Source: an uncultured Oscillospiraceae bacterium (lineage in GTDB: Bacteria > Bacillota > Clostridia > Oscillospirales > Oscillospiraceae). From it: 7,630 nucleotides of DNA. A model generated the notes under the pieces. That model searched no databases and was not told where the DNA came from. It saw nothing but the letters and a program-made list of their open reading frames with translations. Location: NCBI GenBank assembly GCA_905233595.1, contig CAJOFI010000098.1, forward strand, positions 1-7,630, read 5' to 3'. Below, one piece after another: positions 1 to 6,001 of the stretch (position 1 is the stretch's first letter; every line of letters starts with the position of its first letter). A program made the translations under genes and the position numbers.

Positions 1-936
1 CTCAAGGGCATGCTGGTTCCGATCTGCGCCTACGTCGTGATGGCGATCTCTCTGAACCTCACCGTCGGCGTGCTGGGCGAGCTGAGCCTCGGGCACGCGG
101 GCTTTATGAGTGTCGGCGCTTTCATGGGCGTCACGGCCGCGATCTCCCTGCAGAACGTGATCGCAAGCGCGCCGCTGCGCCTCGCCATCGCGCTGCTGGT
201 CGGCGCGATCTTCGCCGGGATCGTGGGCTTTCTGGTCGGCATCCCCGTTCTGCGCTTGAACGGCGACTATCTGGCCATCGTGACCCTGGCTTTCGGCGAG
301 ATCATCAAGAGCGTGTTCAATAACCTCTATCTCGGTCTGGACAGCCGGGGCTTCCATCTGAGCCTGCTGGATGATCGCACCAATCTCGCCGAGGACGGCC
401 GCCTCATCATCGCAGGGCCCATGGGCATCGGCGGCATACAAAAGATCGCAAGCTTCACGGCGGGCTTCGTGCTGATCCTGCTCTGCCTTGCCGTCATTTT
501 CCATCTGGTGAACAGCCGGCAGGGGAGAGCCATCATGGCCATCCGCGATAACCGCATCGCGGCCGAGAGCGTGGGCATCCCCGTCACGAAGTTCAAGATG
601 ATGGCCTTCGTGACCTCCGCCGCCATGGCGGGCGCCGCCGGGGCGCTCTTCGCGCTCAACTACTCCACCGTCGTTGCCAACAAGTTTGACTTCAACACCT
701 CGATCCTGGTGCTGGTCTTCGTCGTGTTCGGCGGGCTGGGGAACATGCTCGGCTCCATCATCGCGGCGGCCGCGCTGACGATCCTCCCCGAAGCGCTGCG
801 CGGCTTCTCGAACTACCGCATGCTGATCTACGCGATCGTGCTGATCCTCGTCATGCTTGCGACGAACAACGCAGAGCTCAAGGGTTTACTCAGCCGCATC
901 ATTCCCAAACGGAAGGAGGCAAAGCGCGATGCCTAA
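1..936 (+). CDS. livM: Branched-chain amino-acid ABC transporter permease LivM (5' end outside window)
   Basis: Inner-membrane permease of the Liv/HAAT importer family. With LivH it forms the channel that takes up leucine, isoleucine, valine or related amino acids, powered by LivG and LivF. The frame is open to base 1 (Leu-Lys-Gly precede the first Met at 10). The first Met sits in the middle of a helix just before the conserved LSLGHAGF motif (residues 25-32 counted from that Met), so the true start and first membrane segment lie upstream. Later hallmarks are GDYLAIVTLAFGEI (85-98) and the cytoplasmic loop GRAIMAIRDNRIAAESVGI (172-190), the EAA-like coupling loop that contacts the ATPases. 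Several long hydrophobic helices follow, then a basic tail. Its stop codon overlaps the start of livG by 8 bp. The substrate cannot be told from the permease alone. Confidence 0.93.
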   Translation, partial: LKGMLVPICAYVVMAISLNLTVGVLGELSLGHAGFMSVGAFMGVTAAISLQNVIASAPLRLAIALLVGAIFAGIVGFLVGIPVLRLNGDYLAIVTLAFGEIIKSVFNNLYLGLDSRGFHLSLLDDRTNLAEDGRLIIAGPMGIGGIQKIASFTAGFVLILLCLAVIFHLVNSRQGRAIMAIRDNRIAAESVGIPVTKFKMMAFVTSAAMAGAAGALFALNYSTVVANKFDFNTSILVLVFVVFGGLGNMLGSIIAAAALTILPEALRGFSNYRMLIYAIVLILVMLATNNAELKGLLSRIIPKRKEAKRDA

Positions 937-1783
937 AGAATTCAAACGCGATAAGCTCATACAGGTTCCGGGCACGGCGCTTTTGCCCGAGCGCGACTTC
1001 AACCGCTCGCCGATTTTGGAATGCCGCCACCTCGGCATCGACTTCGGCGGTCTGCGCGCGCTGGACGATCTGGATATCACGATCGGGCGCACGGAGATCG
1101 CGGGGCTTATCGGGCCGAATGGGGCAGGGAAGACCACGGTCTTCAACCTCCTTACGAAGGTCTACGCCCCGACGCGTGGCTCCATCCTGCTCGACGGGAT
1201 GGACATTGCCGGCAAATCCACCGCGCAGGTCAATCAGATGGGCATTGCCCGCACCTTCCAGAACATCCGCCTTTTCCACAATCAGAGTGTGATCGACAAC
1301 GTGCTCATCGGCCTGCACAATGAGATGAGCTACGGTATGTTCGCCTCGGTCCTGCGTTTGCCGTCCTACTGGCGCGCAGAGCGCATCGCAAAAGAACGCG
1401 CGATGGAGCTTTTGAGCATCTTCGGGCTGGAGGTGCACGCCGATGAGCTCGCGGGGAGCCTTCCCTACGGGGCGCAGAGGCGGCTGGAGATCGTCCGCGC
1501 GCTCGCGACGAACCCCTCGCTGCTGCTGCTGGACGAGCCTGCGGCGGGCATGAACCCCTCCGAGACTGTGGAGCTCATGGAGAACATCGTGAAGATCCGC
1601 GACACCTTCCAGATCGCGATCCTGCTCATAGAGCACGATATGAACCTCGTCATGGGCATCTGCGAGGGGATCGCGGTGCTCAACTTCGGCAAGGTCATCG
1701 CCAAGGGGAGCCCCGAGGACATCCGCACGAATCCCGCCGTGATCGAGGCCTATCTCGGAAGAAAGGGGGCGGCACAGGCATGA
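929..1783 (+). CDS. livG: Branched-chain amino-acid ABC transporter ATPase LivG
   Basis: Cytoplasmic ATPase that hydrolyses ATP to drive the Liv importer, acting as a heterodimer with LivF. I chose the ATG at 929 (284 residues) because AAGGAGG lies at 913-919 at suitable spacing. The longer frame opening at 857 lies wholly inside livM and has no such site. Motifs in order: Walker A GPNGAGKT (62-69), Q-loop Gln111 in ARTFQN, signature LPYGAQR (178-184), Walker B LLLLDEP (198-204), switch His236 in LIEHD, and the LivG-type C-terminal end with EAYLG (273-277). All catalytic residues are present. The ABC domain starts near residue 29 after a polar N-terminal stretch, so the protein is longer than the roughly 255 residues typical of LivG. 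It overlaps livM by 8 bp and livF by 4 bp (ATGA), which suggests translational coupling. Confidence 0.95.
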   Translation: MPKEFKRDKLIQVPGTALLPERDFNRSPILECRHLGIDFGGLRALDDLDITIGRTEIAGLIGPNGAGKTTVFNLLTKVYAPTRGSILLDGMDIAGKSTAQVNQMGIARTFQNIRLFHNQSVIDNVLIGLHNEMSYGMFASVLRLPSYWRAERIAKERAMELLSIFGLEVHADELAGSLPYGAQRRLEIVRALATNPSLLLLDEPAAGMNPSETVELMENIVKIRDTFQIAILLIEHDMNLVMGICEGIAVLNFGKVIAKGSPEDIRTNPAVIEAYLGRKGAAQA

Positions 1784-2484
1784 TGCTGCGCGCAACTGAT
1801 CTGAACGTATATTACGGGCCGATCCACGCCGTCAAGGGTGTCTCCTTTGAAGTCAATGAGGGCGAGATCGTCACCCTCATCGGCGCAAACGGCGCCGGAA
1901 AATCCACCACGCTCAAAACGATCTCCGGCCTGATGCGCTCCAAAACCGGGAGCGTGGAGTTTATGGATAAGAGCATCAGCGCCACCGCGCCGCACAAGAT
2001 CGTGCAGCTCGGCATCGCCCACGTCCCCGAGGGGCGGCGCATCTTCACCAGCATGACCGTGGAGGAGAACCTCGATATGGGCGCCTACACCGCGCCTCCT
2101 GCGGATCTGGACGCCGACAAGGAGCGCGTTTTCGAGCAGTTCCCCCGCCTCAAGGAGCGGCGGCGGCAGATCGCGGGTACCCTCTCCGGCGGTGAGCAGC
2201 AGATGCTCGCCATGGGGCGGGCGCTCATGAGCCACCCGAAGCTTCTCATGCTGGACGAGCCCTCCATGGGGCTTGCCCCGATCCTGGTCGAGCAGGTCTT
2301 CGACATTATTCGCAAGCTGCACGAAGCGGGCACTACGATCCTGCTGGTGGAGCAGAACGCCGAGATGGCGCTCTCCATTGCGGACAGAGCCTACGTGATG
2401 GAGACCGGCTCCATCACGCTCTCCGGCACCGGCAAGGAGCTTGCGCAGAGCGAGAGCGTGCGCCAGGCCTATCTGGGCGGCTGA
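1780..2484 (+). CDS. livF: Branched-chain amino-acid ABC transporter ATPase LivF
   Basis: Second ATPase of the Liv importer, 234 residues, the usual length. Walker A is GANGAGKS (35-42), signature LSGGEQQ (135-141) and Walker B LLMLDEP (155-161). The switch position is Gln192 in LLVEQN instead of His, which is normal for LivF and separates it from LivG. HVPEGRRIF (81-89) is also a LivF hallmark. Two consecutive ATGs (1780 and 1783) could serve as the start. The first overlaps the livG stop as ATGA and has a G-rich AAGGGGG ribosome-binding site at about 1762-1769. The C-terminal AYLGG is typical. The gene is intact and is the last transporter component of the liv set in this operon. Confidence 0.95.
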   Translation: MMLRATDLNVYYGPIHAVKGVSFEVNEGEIVTLIGANGAGKSTTLKTISGLMRSKTGSVEFMDKSISATAPHKIVQLGIAHVPEGRRIFTSMTVEENLDMGAYTAPPADLDADKERVFEQFPRLKERRRQIAGTLSGGEQQMLAMGRALMSHPKLLMLDEPSMGLAPILVEQVFDIIRKLHEAGTTILLVEQNAEMALSIADRAYVMETGSITLSGTGKELAQSESVRQAYLGG

Positions 2485-2485
2485 G

Positions 2486-3382
2486 ATGGAAAAGAACGTA
2501 AAAAGAACAGCGGATCGAGATACACGCCCGGTTTTCACCGGCGTGTATCTGCTTTCCATGCTGATTTTCGGGACAAACGGACTGCTCGTGGCGCGCATCT
2601 CCGTCTCGGCCAGTCAGATCGTCTTCATGCGGACGCTCCTCGGCGGGATCGCCCTGAGCCTGCTGGTGCTGCTTCGCGGCGGCTTTGATAAAAAGGCCGT
2701 GCGCAGGGAATCGCTCTGGCTCCTGCTCGGCGGCATCGCCCTGGGCTTCAACTGGATCGCTCTGTTTGAGGCCTACCGCGCGCTGAACGTGAGCCTCTCC
2801 ATACTGATCTACTACGTAGGGCCGATCCTGATCCTCCTGTTCTCGCCGATCCTGTTTCGGGAAAGGCTGAGCGCGCGGAAGCTGGCCGCGATCGGGCTTG
2901 TGGGAATCGGCCTCGTGCTCATCAGCGGCAGCATTGCCCTTGGCGGCATGAGCACGCGGGGCTTGCTCACCGCCTGCCTGTCGGCGCTGTTTTATGCCTC
3001 GCTCATCGCGATCAACAAGCGCATTTCTCTGACCGGTGGCCTGCAGACCGCCGCTATTGAGCTGGACGTGGCCTTCGCCGTCGTGCTGCTCTACGTGCTT
3101 TTCACCGTGGGGCTGCCTCAGCCGGAGAAATCGGACTGGCTCTGGCTTGTGATTATCGGGCTTGTAAACACCGCGCTGGCCTATTTTCTGTATTTTACGG
3201 GGCTTCAAAAGCTCCCGGCGCAGAGTGCGGCGCTCTTAAGCTACGCGGATCCGGTTTCGGCGCTCTTCTTCTCGGCCACCGTTCTGCACGAGAGCATGAC
3301 GGGGCTTCAAGTCCTCGGGGCTGTGCTGATCCTCGGCGGGGCGGCGTTCGGTGAGCTTCGACGGCGGGAGAGGGAAAAATGA
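2486..3382 (+). CDS. EamA/DMT-family membrane transporter
   Basis: Integral membrane protein of 298 residues with two EamA repeats (about 17-147 and 156-288), the ten-helix plan of the drug/metabolite transporter superfamily, whose members often export amino acids or other metabolites. I chose the ATG at 2486, 1 bp after the livF stop. The upstream extension to 2441 lies inside livF and is Arg-rich rather than membrane-like. Family-like features are FGTNGLL in the first helix, RTLLGG opening the second, YYVGPILILLFSPILFRERL ending repeat 1, and LLSYADPVSALFFSATVLHE near the end of repeat 2. The tail is short and charged (ELRRREREK). The ribosome-binding site is weak, so translation is probably coupled to livF. 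The substrate is unknown. Its place in the liv operon hints at amino-acid efflux or overflow balance, which is inference from position only. Confidence 0.88.
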   Translation: MEKNVKRTADRDTRPVFTGVYLLSMLIFGTNGLLVARISVSASQIVFMRTLLGGIALSLLVLLRGGFDKKAVRRESLWLLLGGIALGFNWIALFEAYRALNVSLSILIYYVGPILILLFSPILFRERLSARKLAAIGLVGIGLVLISGSIALGGMSTRGLLTACLSALFYASLIAINKRISLTGGLQTAAIELDVAFAVVLLYVLFTVGLPQPEKSDWLWLVIIGLVNTALAYFLYFTGLQKLPAQSAALLSYADPVSALFFSATVLHESMTGLQVLGAVLILGGAAFGELRRREREK

Positions 3383-3404
3383 TCGCGAAATTTACAGAAA
3401 AAAC

Positions 3405-3434
3405 TTGCAAAGCAGGTCTCATATAGAGTATAAC
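3405..3434 (+). promoter_or_regulatory. Probable sigma-A promoter of the phosphatase gene
   Basis: A -35-like TTGCAA (3405-3410) is separated by 18 bp from a -10-like TATAAC (3429-3434), each one base off consensus. Transcription would begin near 3441, about 57 bases before the ATG at 3498. It lies in the AT-richer gap just after the transporter gene. I see no terminator between that gene and this promoter, so read-through from the liv operon is possible. Confidence 0.5.
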
Positions 3435-3442
3435 AGGGATAG

Positions 3443-3470
3443 TCCCACGCGGCAGAGCTTGCCGCCGGGA
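3443..3470 (+). other. Stem-loop at the predicted 5' end of the phosphatase mRNA
   Basis: TCCC (3443-3446) pairs with GGGA (3467-3470), and GCGGCA (3449-3454) pairs with TGCCGC (3460-3465). The result is a 10-bp stem with a small asymmetric internal loop and the loop GAGCT. No T-run follows, so it is not an intrinsic terminator. It lies at or just after the predicted transcription start and well before the ribosome-binding site. The likeliest role is 5'-end mRNA stabilisation or a protein-binding site, which is inference. Confidence 0.4.
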
Positions 3471-3497
3471 TAATACTTGTGCAGAAAGGAACCGAGT

Positions 3498-4268
3498 ATG
3501 AAAGCGATGAAAACAAATGCCGCCCGCGTGCTGGCGCTGCTGCTGTGCCTTGTGCTTATGATGGGGAACCTCACAGCCTTCGCCGAGGAGAGCGAGACCA
3601 ATGACCCGCTGAGCCTCTGGACGGAGGACGCCGAGGCGAGGAACCTGCTGTTTGACTACATGGCGGCGATCACCGAGGAGGGCGGCGCGGAGTACGTTCC
3701 GGTGGAAAACCGCGTAGCCGTCTTCGATCTGGACGGGACGCTCTTCTGCGAGACCGACCCGAACTATTTCGACTACACGCTGCTCAAGTACCGTGTGCTC
3801 GAAGACCCCGACTATAAGGATCAGGCATCGGATTTTGAGCGCGAGGTCGCCCTCAAGATCCAGGAGCAGAACGAGACCGGCGCCTCCTTCGAGGGGCTGG
3901 AGGTCGATCACGGCAGGGCGGTAGCCTCCGCCTTCTCCGGGATGACGATTGAGGAATTCAACGCCTATATCCAGGAATTTAAGAAGCAGCCCATGCCCAG
4001 CTATGAGGGCATGAACCGCGGCGACGGCTGGTATTTGCCCATGCTGCAGGTGGTGGAGTATCCCAAGGCCAGAGCGGCACGGATCGCTTCATCGTGCGCG
4101 GCATCGTCGATCAGTCGCCCCTGCGGCTCCCTCCCTGGCAGATCATCGGCTCGGACGAGACGCTGGTCGCCCCCGACCAGGGGGATACCGACGGCCTCTC
4201 CTACGTCTTTGACGAGGACGACAAGCTCGTGCTCGGCGGGGACTTCATCGTCAAGAACCTCAAGATGA
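3498..4268 (+). CDS. N-terminal fragment: signal peptide and first half of HAD phosphatase domain
   Basis: The upstream reading frame of the broken phosphatase gene, 256 codons to its stop. Residues 1-29 are a classical signal peptide: basic start MKAMKTNAAR, hydrophobic core VLALLLCLVLMMG, likely signal-peptidase-I cleavage after AFA (27-29). The HAD nucleophile motif is VFDLDGT (75-81), with Asp77 as nucleophile and Asp79 as acid/base. The helical cap region follows, with GDGWYLPMLQVVEYPKA (175-191) as the last homologous stretch. Residues 192-256 (RAARIASS onward) are Ser/Arg-rich out-of-frame translation without family character. The product would have motif I but lack the lysine and the acidic GDAS motif, so it should be inactive. 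An in-frame start at TTG 3477 is less likely than the ATG with its ribosome-binding site. Confidence 0.7.
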   Translation: MKAMKTNAARVLALLLCLVLMMGNLTAFAEESETNDPLSLWTEDAEARNLLFDYMAAITEEGGAEYVPVENRVAVFDLDGTLFCETDPNYFDYTLLKYRVLEDPDYKDQASDFEREVALKIQEQNETGASFEGLEVDHGRAVASAFSGMTIEEFNAYIQEFKKQPMPSYEGMNRGDGWYLPMLQVVEYPKARAARIASSCAASSISRPCGSLPGRSSARTRRWSPPTRGIPTASPTSLTRTTSSCSAGTSSSRTSR

Positions 4269-5578
4269 ACAAGGTCACCGTGATCGCGCAGGAGATCGGC
4301 GTGCAGCCGGTGCTCTCCTTCGGCAACAGCACGGGCGACGCGAGCATGGCGCAGTACACGACCATCGACAACCCCTATCTGAGTCTCGCCTTCATGCTCT
4401 GCTGCGACGATACGCAGCGCGAGAACGGGAACGAGGCCAAGGCGGACAAGATGCTCTCGCTCTGTGAGCAGTTCGGCTGGGTGCCCGTTTCGATGAAGAA
4501 CGACTGGACGACGATCTACGGTGAAAACGTCCGCTACCTCGGCGCCAAAGCCGAGCTTGTCACCACCATCGCGGAGGTCAACGGTCACGGCAACGTCACG
4601 CTTGCGGCCGATCCCGCTCAGATGGATGAAGAGGGCTTTGAAGCGGGAGACGTGATTTCCGTGACCATTGGGGACGAAAGCTGGCAGATGCCCTACGGCA
4701 CGCAGTATTCGGACGTTGACCCCGGCGAGATGGTGCTGCGCCGGAAGAGCGACGCGCTGATTCTCGCGGTCAATCAGGATTCCTTTGCCAAGGCAGCCGG
4801 GCTGAGCGCGGAGAACACGGGCGACGAGGCCGTCATCCGGGTCGAGGAGAAGGCGGGCTATCTGGAGGAGTACAAGGCGCGTAATATGTCCTATTCCAAC
4901 GACCGCGCCGACTATGACGACGACGCGGTGTTCGCAAACTTCCGCGAGATCGTGATGGGGCAGATCCCGGCGGGCGTTCTGTACCGCTCGGCCTCCGGCA
5001 TTGAGCCGGGGCACAATCGCCCGGACTACGTCAACGCGCTCTGCGAGGAATACGGCATCAAGACGGTGCTTGATCTCGCGCGCACGCTGCAGGATATCGA
5101 AGAGCATTCGGAAGGGGACAGCTATTATCTGCGCCTTTTCCGCGATTCCCATGTGATCGCCAACGGGAACCCGGGCTTCAACATGAGGGAGCAAAGCTTC
5201 ATGGACTGCGTTGCGCAGGATCTGCGGGAGCTGCTTACAAAGGAAGCGCCCTACGTGATCCAGTGCGATGAGGGCAAGGATCGCACGGGCAAGGTCTGCG
5301 CGATCCTGGAGGCGCTGATGGGCGCGTCCTATGAGGAGATGCTGGAGGACTACATGCTCTCCTATCGAAACTACTACGGCCTTACGGAGGAGGATACGGC
5401 TTACCGCGTCATCCTGGAAGGGAACGCCGCCAACCTCTTCCAGTCGCTCTCCGGCACGGAGAACGCCGCCGACATGGAGCAGGCCGACTATGCGAGCGCG
5501 GCGGAGCAGTATCTTCTCAGCGCCGGGCTCAGCGCGGAGGAGATCGGACAGCTCAAGCTCTGCCTCTCGGCGCAGTAA
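4094..5578 (+). CDS. C-terminal fragment: rest of HAD domain, beta domain and tyrosine phosphatase
   Basis: The downstream frame of the broken gene. Numbering here is from GTG 4094, though the family frame is already legible from 4073. The HAD domain continues with IIGSDET (17-23), the motif III lysine region KNLKMNK (54-60) and the metal-binding motif SFGNSTGDAS (75-84). A beta-rich linker follows (about 150-255). The tyrosine phosphatase part then has DRADYDDDAVFANFR (270-284), LYRSASG (296-302) and the P-loop CDEGKDRTG (391-399), with Cys391 as nucleophile and Arg397 as the phosphate-binding residue. This is the Y_phosphatase3-like class found in many secreted clostridial proteins. GTG 4094 has no ribosome-binding site, and no good start is seen downstream, so it is probably poorly translated and would lack a signal peptide. 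Confidence 0.7.
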   Translation: MRGIVDQSPLRLPPWQIIGSDETLVAPDQGDTDGLSYVFDEDDKLVLGGDFIVKNLKMNKVTVIAQEIGVQPVLSFGNSTGDASMAQYTTIDNPYLSLAFMLCCDDTQRENGNEAKADKMLSLCEQFGWVPVSMKNDWTTIYGENVRYLGAKAELVTTIAEVNGHGNVTLAADPAQMDEEGFEAGDVISVTIGDESWQMPYGTQYSDVDPGEMVLRRKSDALILAVNQDSFAKAAGLSAENTGDEAVIRVEEKAGYLEEYKARNMSYSNDRADYDDDAVFANFREIVMGQIPAGVLYRSASGIEPGHNRPDYVNALCEEYGIKTVLDLARTLQDIEEHSEGDSYYLRLFRDSHVIANGNPGFNMREQSFMDCVAQDLRELLTKEAPYVIQCDEGKDRTGKVCAILEALMGASYEEMLEDYMLSYRNYYGLTEEDTAYRVILEGNAANLFQSLSGTENAADMEQADYASAAEQYLLSAGLSAEEIGQLKLCLSAQ

Positions 5579-5581
5579 TTC

Positions 5582-5746
5582 TAAGAAACTGTGCAGAAAT
5601 AAATTGTGCAAAGATGGCGTAGGATTTTTCGCCTGTAGCGAGGCGGAAAATCGCAGGAATACTTTGTGTATTGCAAGCTTTGACAACACAGCTACAGGCG
5701 AAAAAGGCAAGCCAGATTGCACAGATTATTTCGTGACAGTTCCTTA
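5582..5746. repeat. MITE-like palindromic element of about 165 bp
   Basis: Outer arms 5582-5611 (starts TAAGAAACTGTG) and 5717-5746 (ends CACAGATTATTTCGTGACAGTTCCTTA when read from 5720) are inverted repeats identical at 24 of 30 positions. Inside them, TTTTTCGCCTGTAGC (5625-5639) is a perfect 15-bp inverted match to GCTACAGGCGAAAAA (5691-5705). The centre is AT-rich without a convincing gene. The frames open across it on both strands are by-products of the palindrome. The element begins four bases after the phosphatase stop codon and ends shortly before a terminator. Structure and size fit a non-autonomous miniature transposable element or a dispersed intergenic repeat. No clear target-site duplication is seen. 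The folded RNA could also affect the 3' end of the upstream mRNA. Confidence 0.65.
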
Positions 5747-5762
5747 TTTCGGAACAGTTCCT

Positions 5763-5803
5763 AAGGAGACGCAAAAAGGCTTTGCCTTTTCGCGTCTCCT
5801 TTT
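5763..5803 (+). terminator. Strong intrinsic terminator after the phosphatase gene
   Basis: The 18-base arm 5763-5780 (AAGGAGACGCAAAAAGGC) pairs with 5784-5801 with only one mismatch around a TTT loop. TTTT ends the structure at 5800-5803. The stem is long and very stable, and it insulates the surface-protein gene from upstream transcription. The left arm starts with an A-run only weakly, so activity in the reverse direction is less certain. Confidence 0.85.
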
Positions 5804-5831
5804 GTATGATCCATTTCTTTATGTATGATAC

Positions 5832-5860
5832 TTGACAAGTCCGGATAGTTAAATTATACT
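5832..5860 (+). promoter_or_regulatory. Consensus sigma-A promoter for the surface-protein gene
   Basis: A perfect -35 TTGACA (5832-5837), a 17-bp spacer and the -10 TATACT (5855-5860). The transcript would start near 5867 and carry a leader of about 135 bases before the ATG at 6002. A second perfect TTGACA at 5933-5938 has no good -10 at 16-18 bp, so I do not call it a promoter. Confidence 0.75.
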
Positions 5861-5867
5861 AACCTCG
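5849..5867. promoter_or_regulatory. Candidate DtxR/IdeR-like operator overlapping the -10 element
   Basis: Compared with the classical DtxR consensus TTAGGTTAGSCTAACCTAA, this 19-bp stretch matches 13 positions, with the right half TAACCT intact. It covers the -10 box of the promoter at 5832-5860, where a bound repressor would block RNA polymerase. The comparison is by eye against a consensus from Actinobacteria. The AT-rich centre could produce part of the match by chance. Confidence 0.3.
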
Positions 5868-5938
5868 TTCTGCGCACCGTGCCATCGGCAACGGGAAACG
5901 GAAAGGGAACGCTGCGGCAAGCAGTTTTCTTTTTGACA

Positions 5939-5957
5939 AAAGGTTAAATAAACCTAA
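5939..5957. promoter_or_regulatory. Second candidate DtxR-like operator in the leader region
   Basis: This site also matches 13 of 19 positions of the DtxR consensus. It holds the perfect inverted repeat AGGTT (5941-5945) / AACCT (5951-5955) around AAATA. It directly follows a TTGACA at 5933-5938. It shares GTTAAAT and CTAAC with the first site, 90 bp upstream. Two related palindromic sites before one gene suggest a regulator-binding region. The identity of the regulator is inference. Confidence 0.3.
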
Positions 5958-6001
5958 CTACCTGCGCAGGACGTACAGCATGAGGAAGGACGGAAGAGAG
6001 A

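Larger units (their letters stand above)
3498..5578 (+). pseudogene. Frameshifted secreted HAD phosphatase / tyrosine phosphatase fusion
   Basis: Read as one gene, this would encode an exported protein of about 700 residues. It has a signal peptide, a HAD-superfamily acid-phosphatase-like domain, a small beta-rich linker domain and a CX5R tyrosine phosphatase domain. The start at 3498 has AAAGGA at 3485-3490. HAD homology runs in one frame up to Ala at 4068-4070 and resumes in another frame at Ser 4073 (SGTDRFIVRG), so two bases are left between the good codons. Relatives as I remember them have about eight further residues here, forming the beta strand that leads to the motif II Ser. A deletion of about 22 bp would explain both the lost strand and the shift. 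No canonical slippery heptamer is visible in the zero frame. Everything after the break is otherwise intact, which suggests a recent lesion or a sequence error. Confidence 0.75.

Noticed and set aside
899..1795. Minus-strand open frame opposite livG
   Set aside because: Shadow of a gene with complete ABC ATPase motifs. The Arg/His/Asp-rich composition has no domain character.
4059..4073. Programmed -1 ribosomal frameshift as the explanation for the frame change
   Set aside because: The zero-frame codons TAT CCC AAG GCC do not form a slippery heptamer. The missing core-strand residues point to a deletion.
4001..5722. Long minus-strand open frame of 573 codons
   Set aside because: It is antisense to the phosphatase gene, which has clear motifs on the + strand. 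The Leu/Arg/Ala/His/Val-rich product is typical of shadow frames in GC-rich DNA, and it spans the palindromic repeat.
5553..5774. Minus-strand frame of 73 codons within the palindromic element
   Set aside because: It is produced by the repeat itself, with no ribosome-binding site. Such frames recur wherever palindromes of this type occur.
5331..5828. + strand frame of 165 codons across the end of the phosphatase and the palindromic element
   Set aside because: The first half is an Arg/Ser-rich out-of-frame reading of the phosphatase, and the rest is translation of the repeat and terminator. It has no start signal.
5881..5925. AAAGGGAAC in the leader, recalling part of a cobalamin riboswitch
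   Set aside because: The other conserved boxes, including the GCCACTG-type element, are absent.
5911..5934. Possible attenuator: CTGC-GGCAA-GCAG followed by TTTTCTTTTT
   Set aside because: The stem is only 4 bp plus a wobble pair, too weak to call a terminator, though the T-run in the leader is suggestive.
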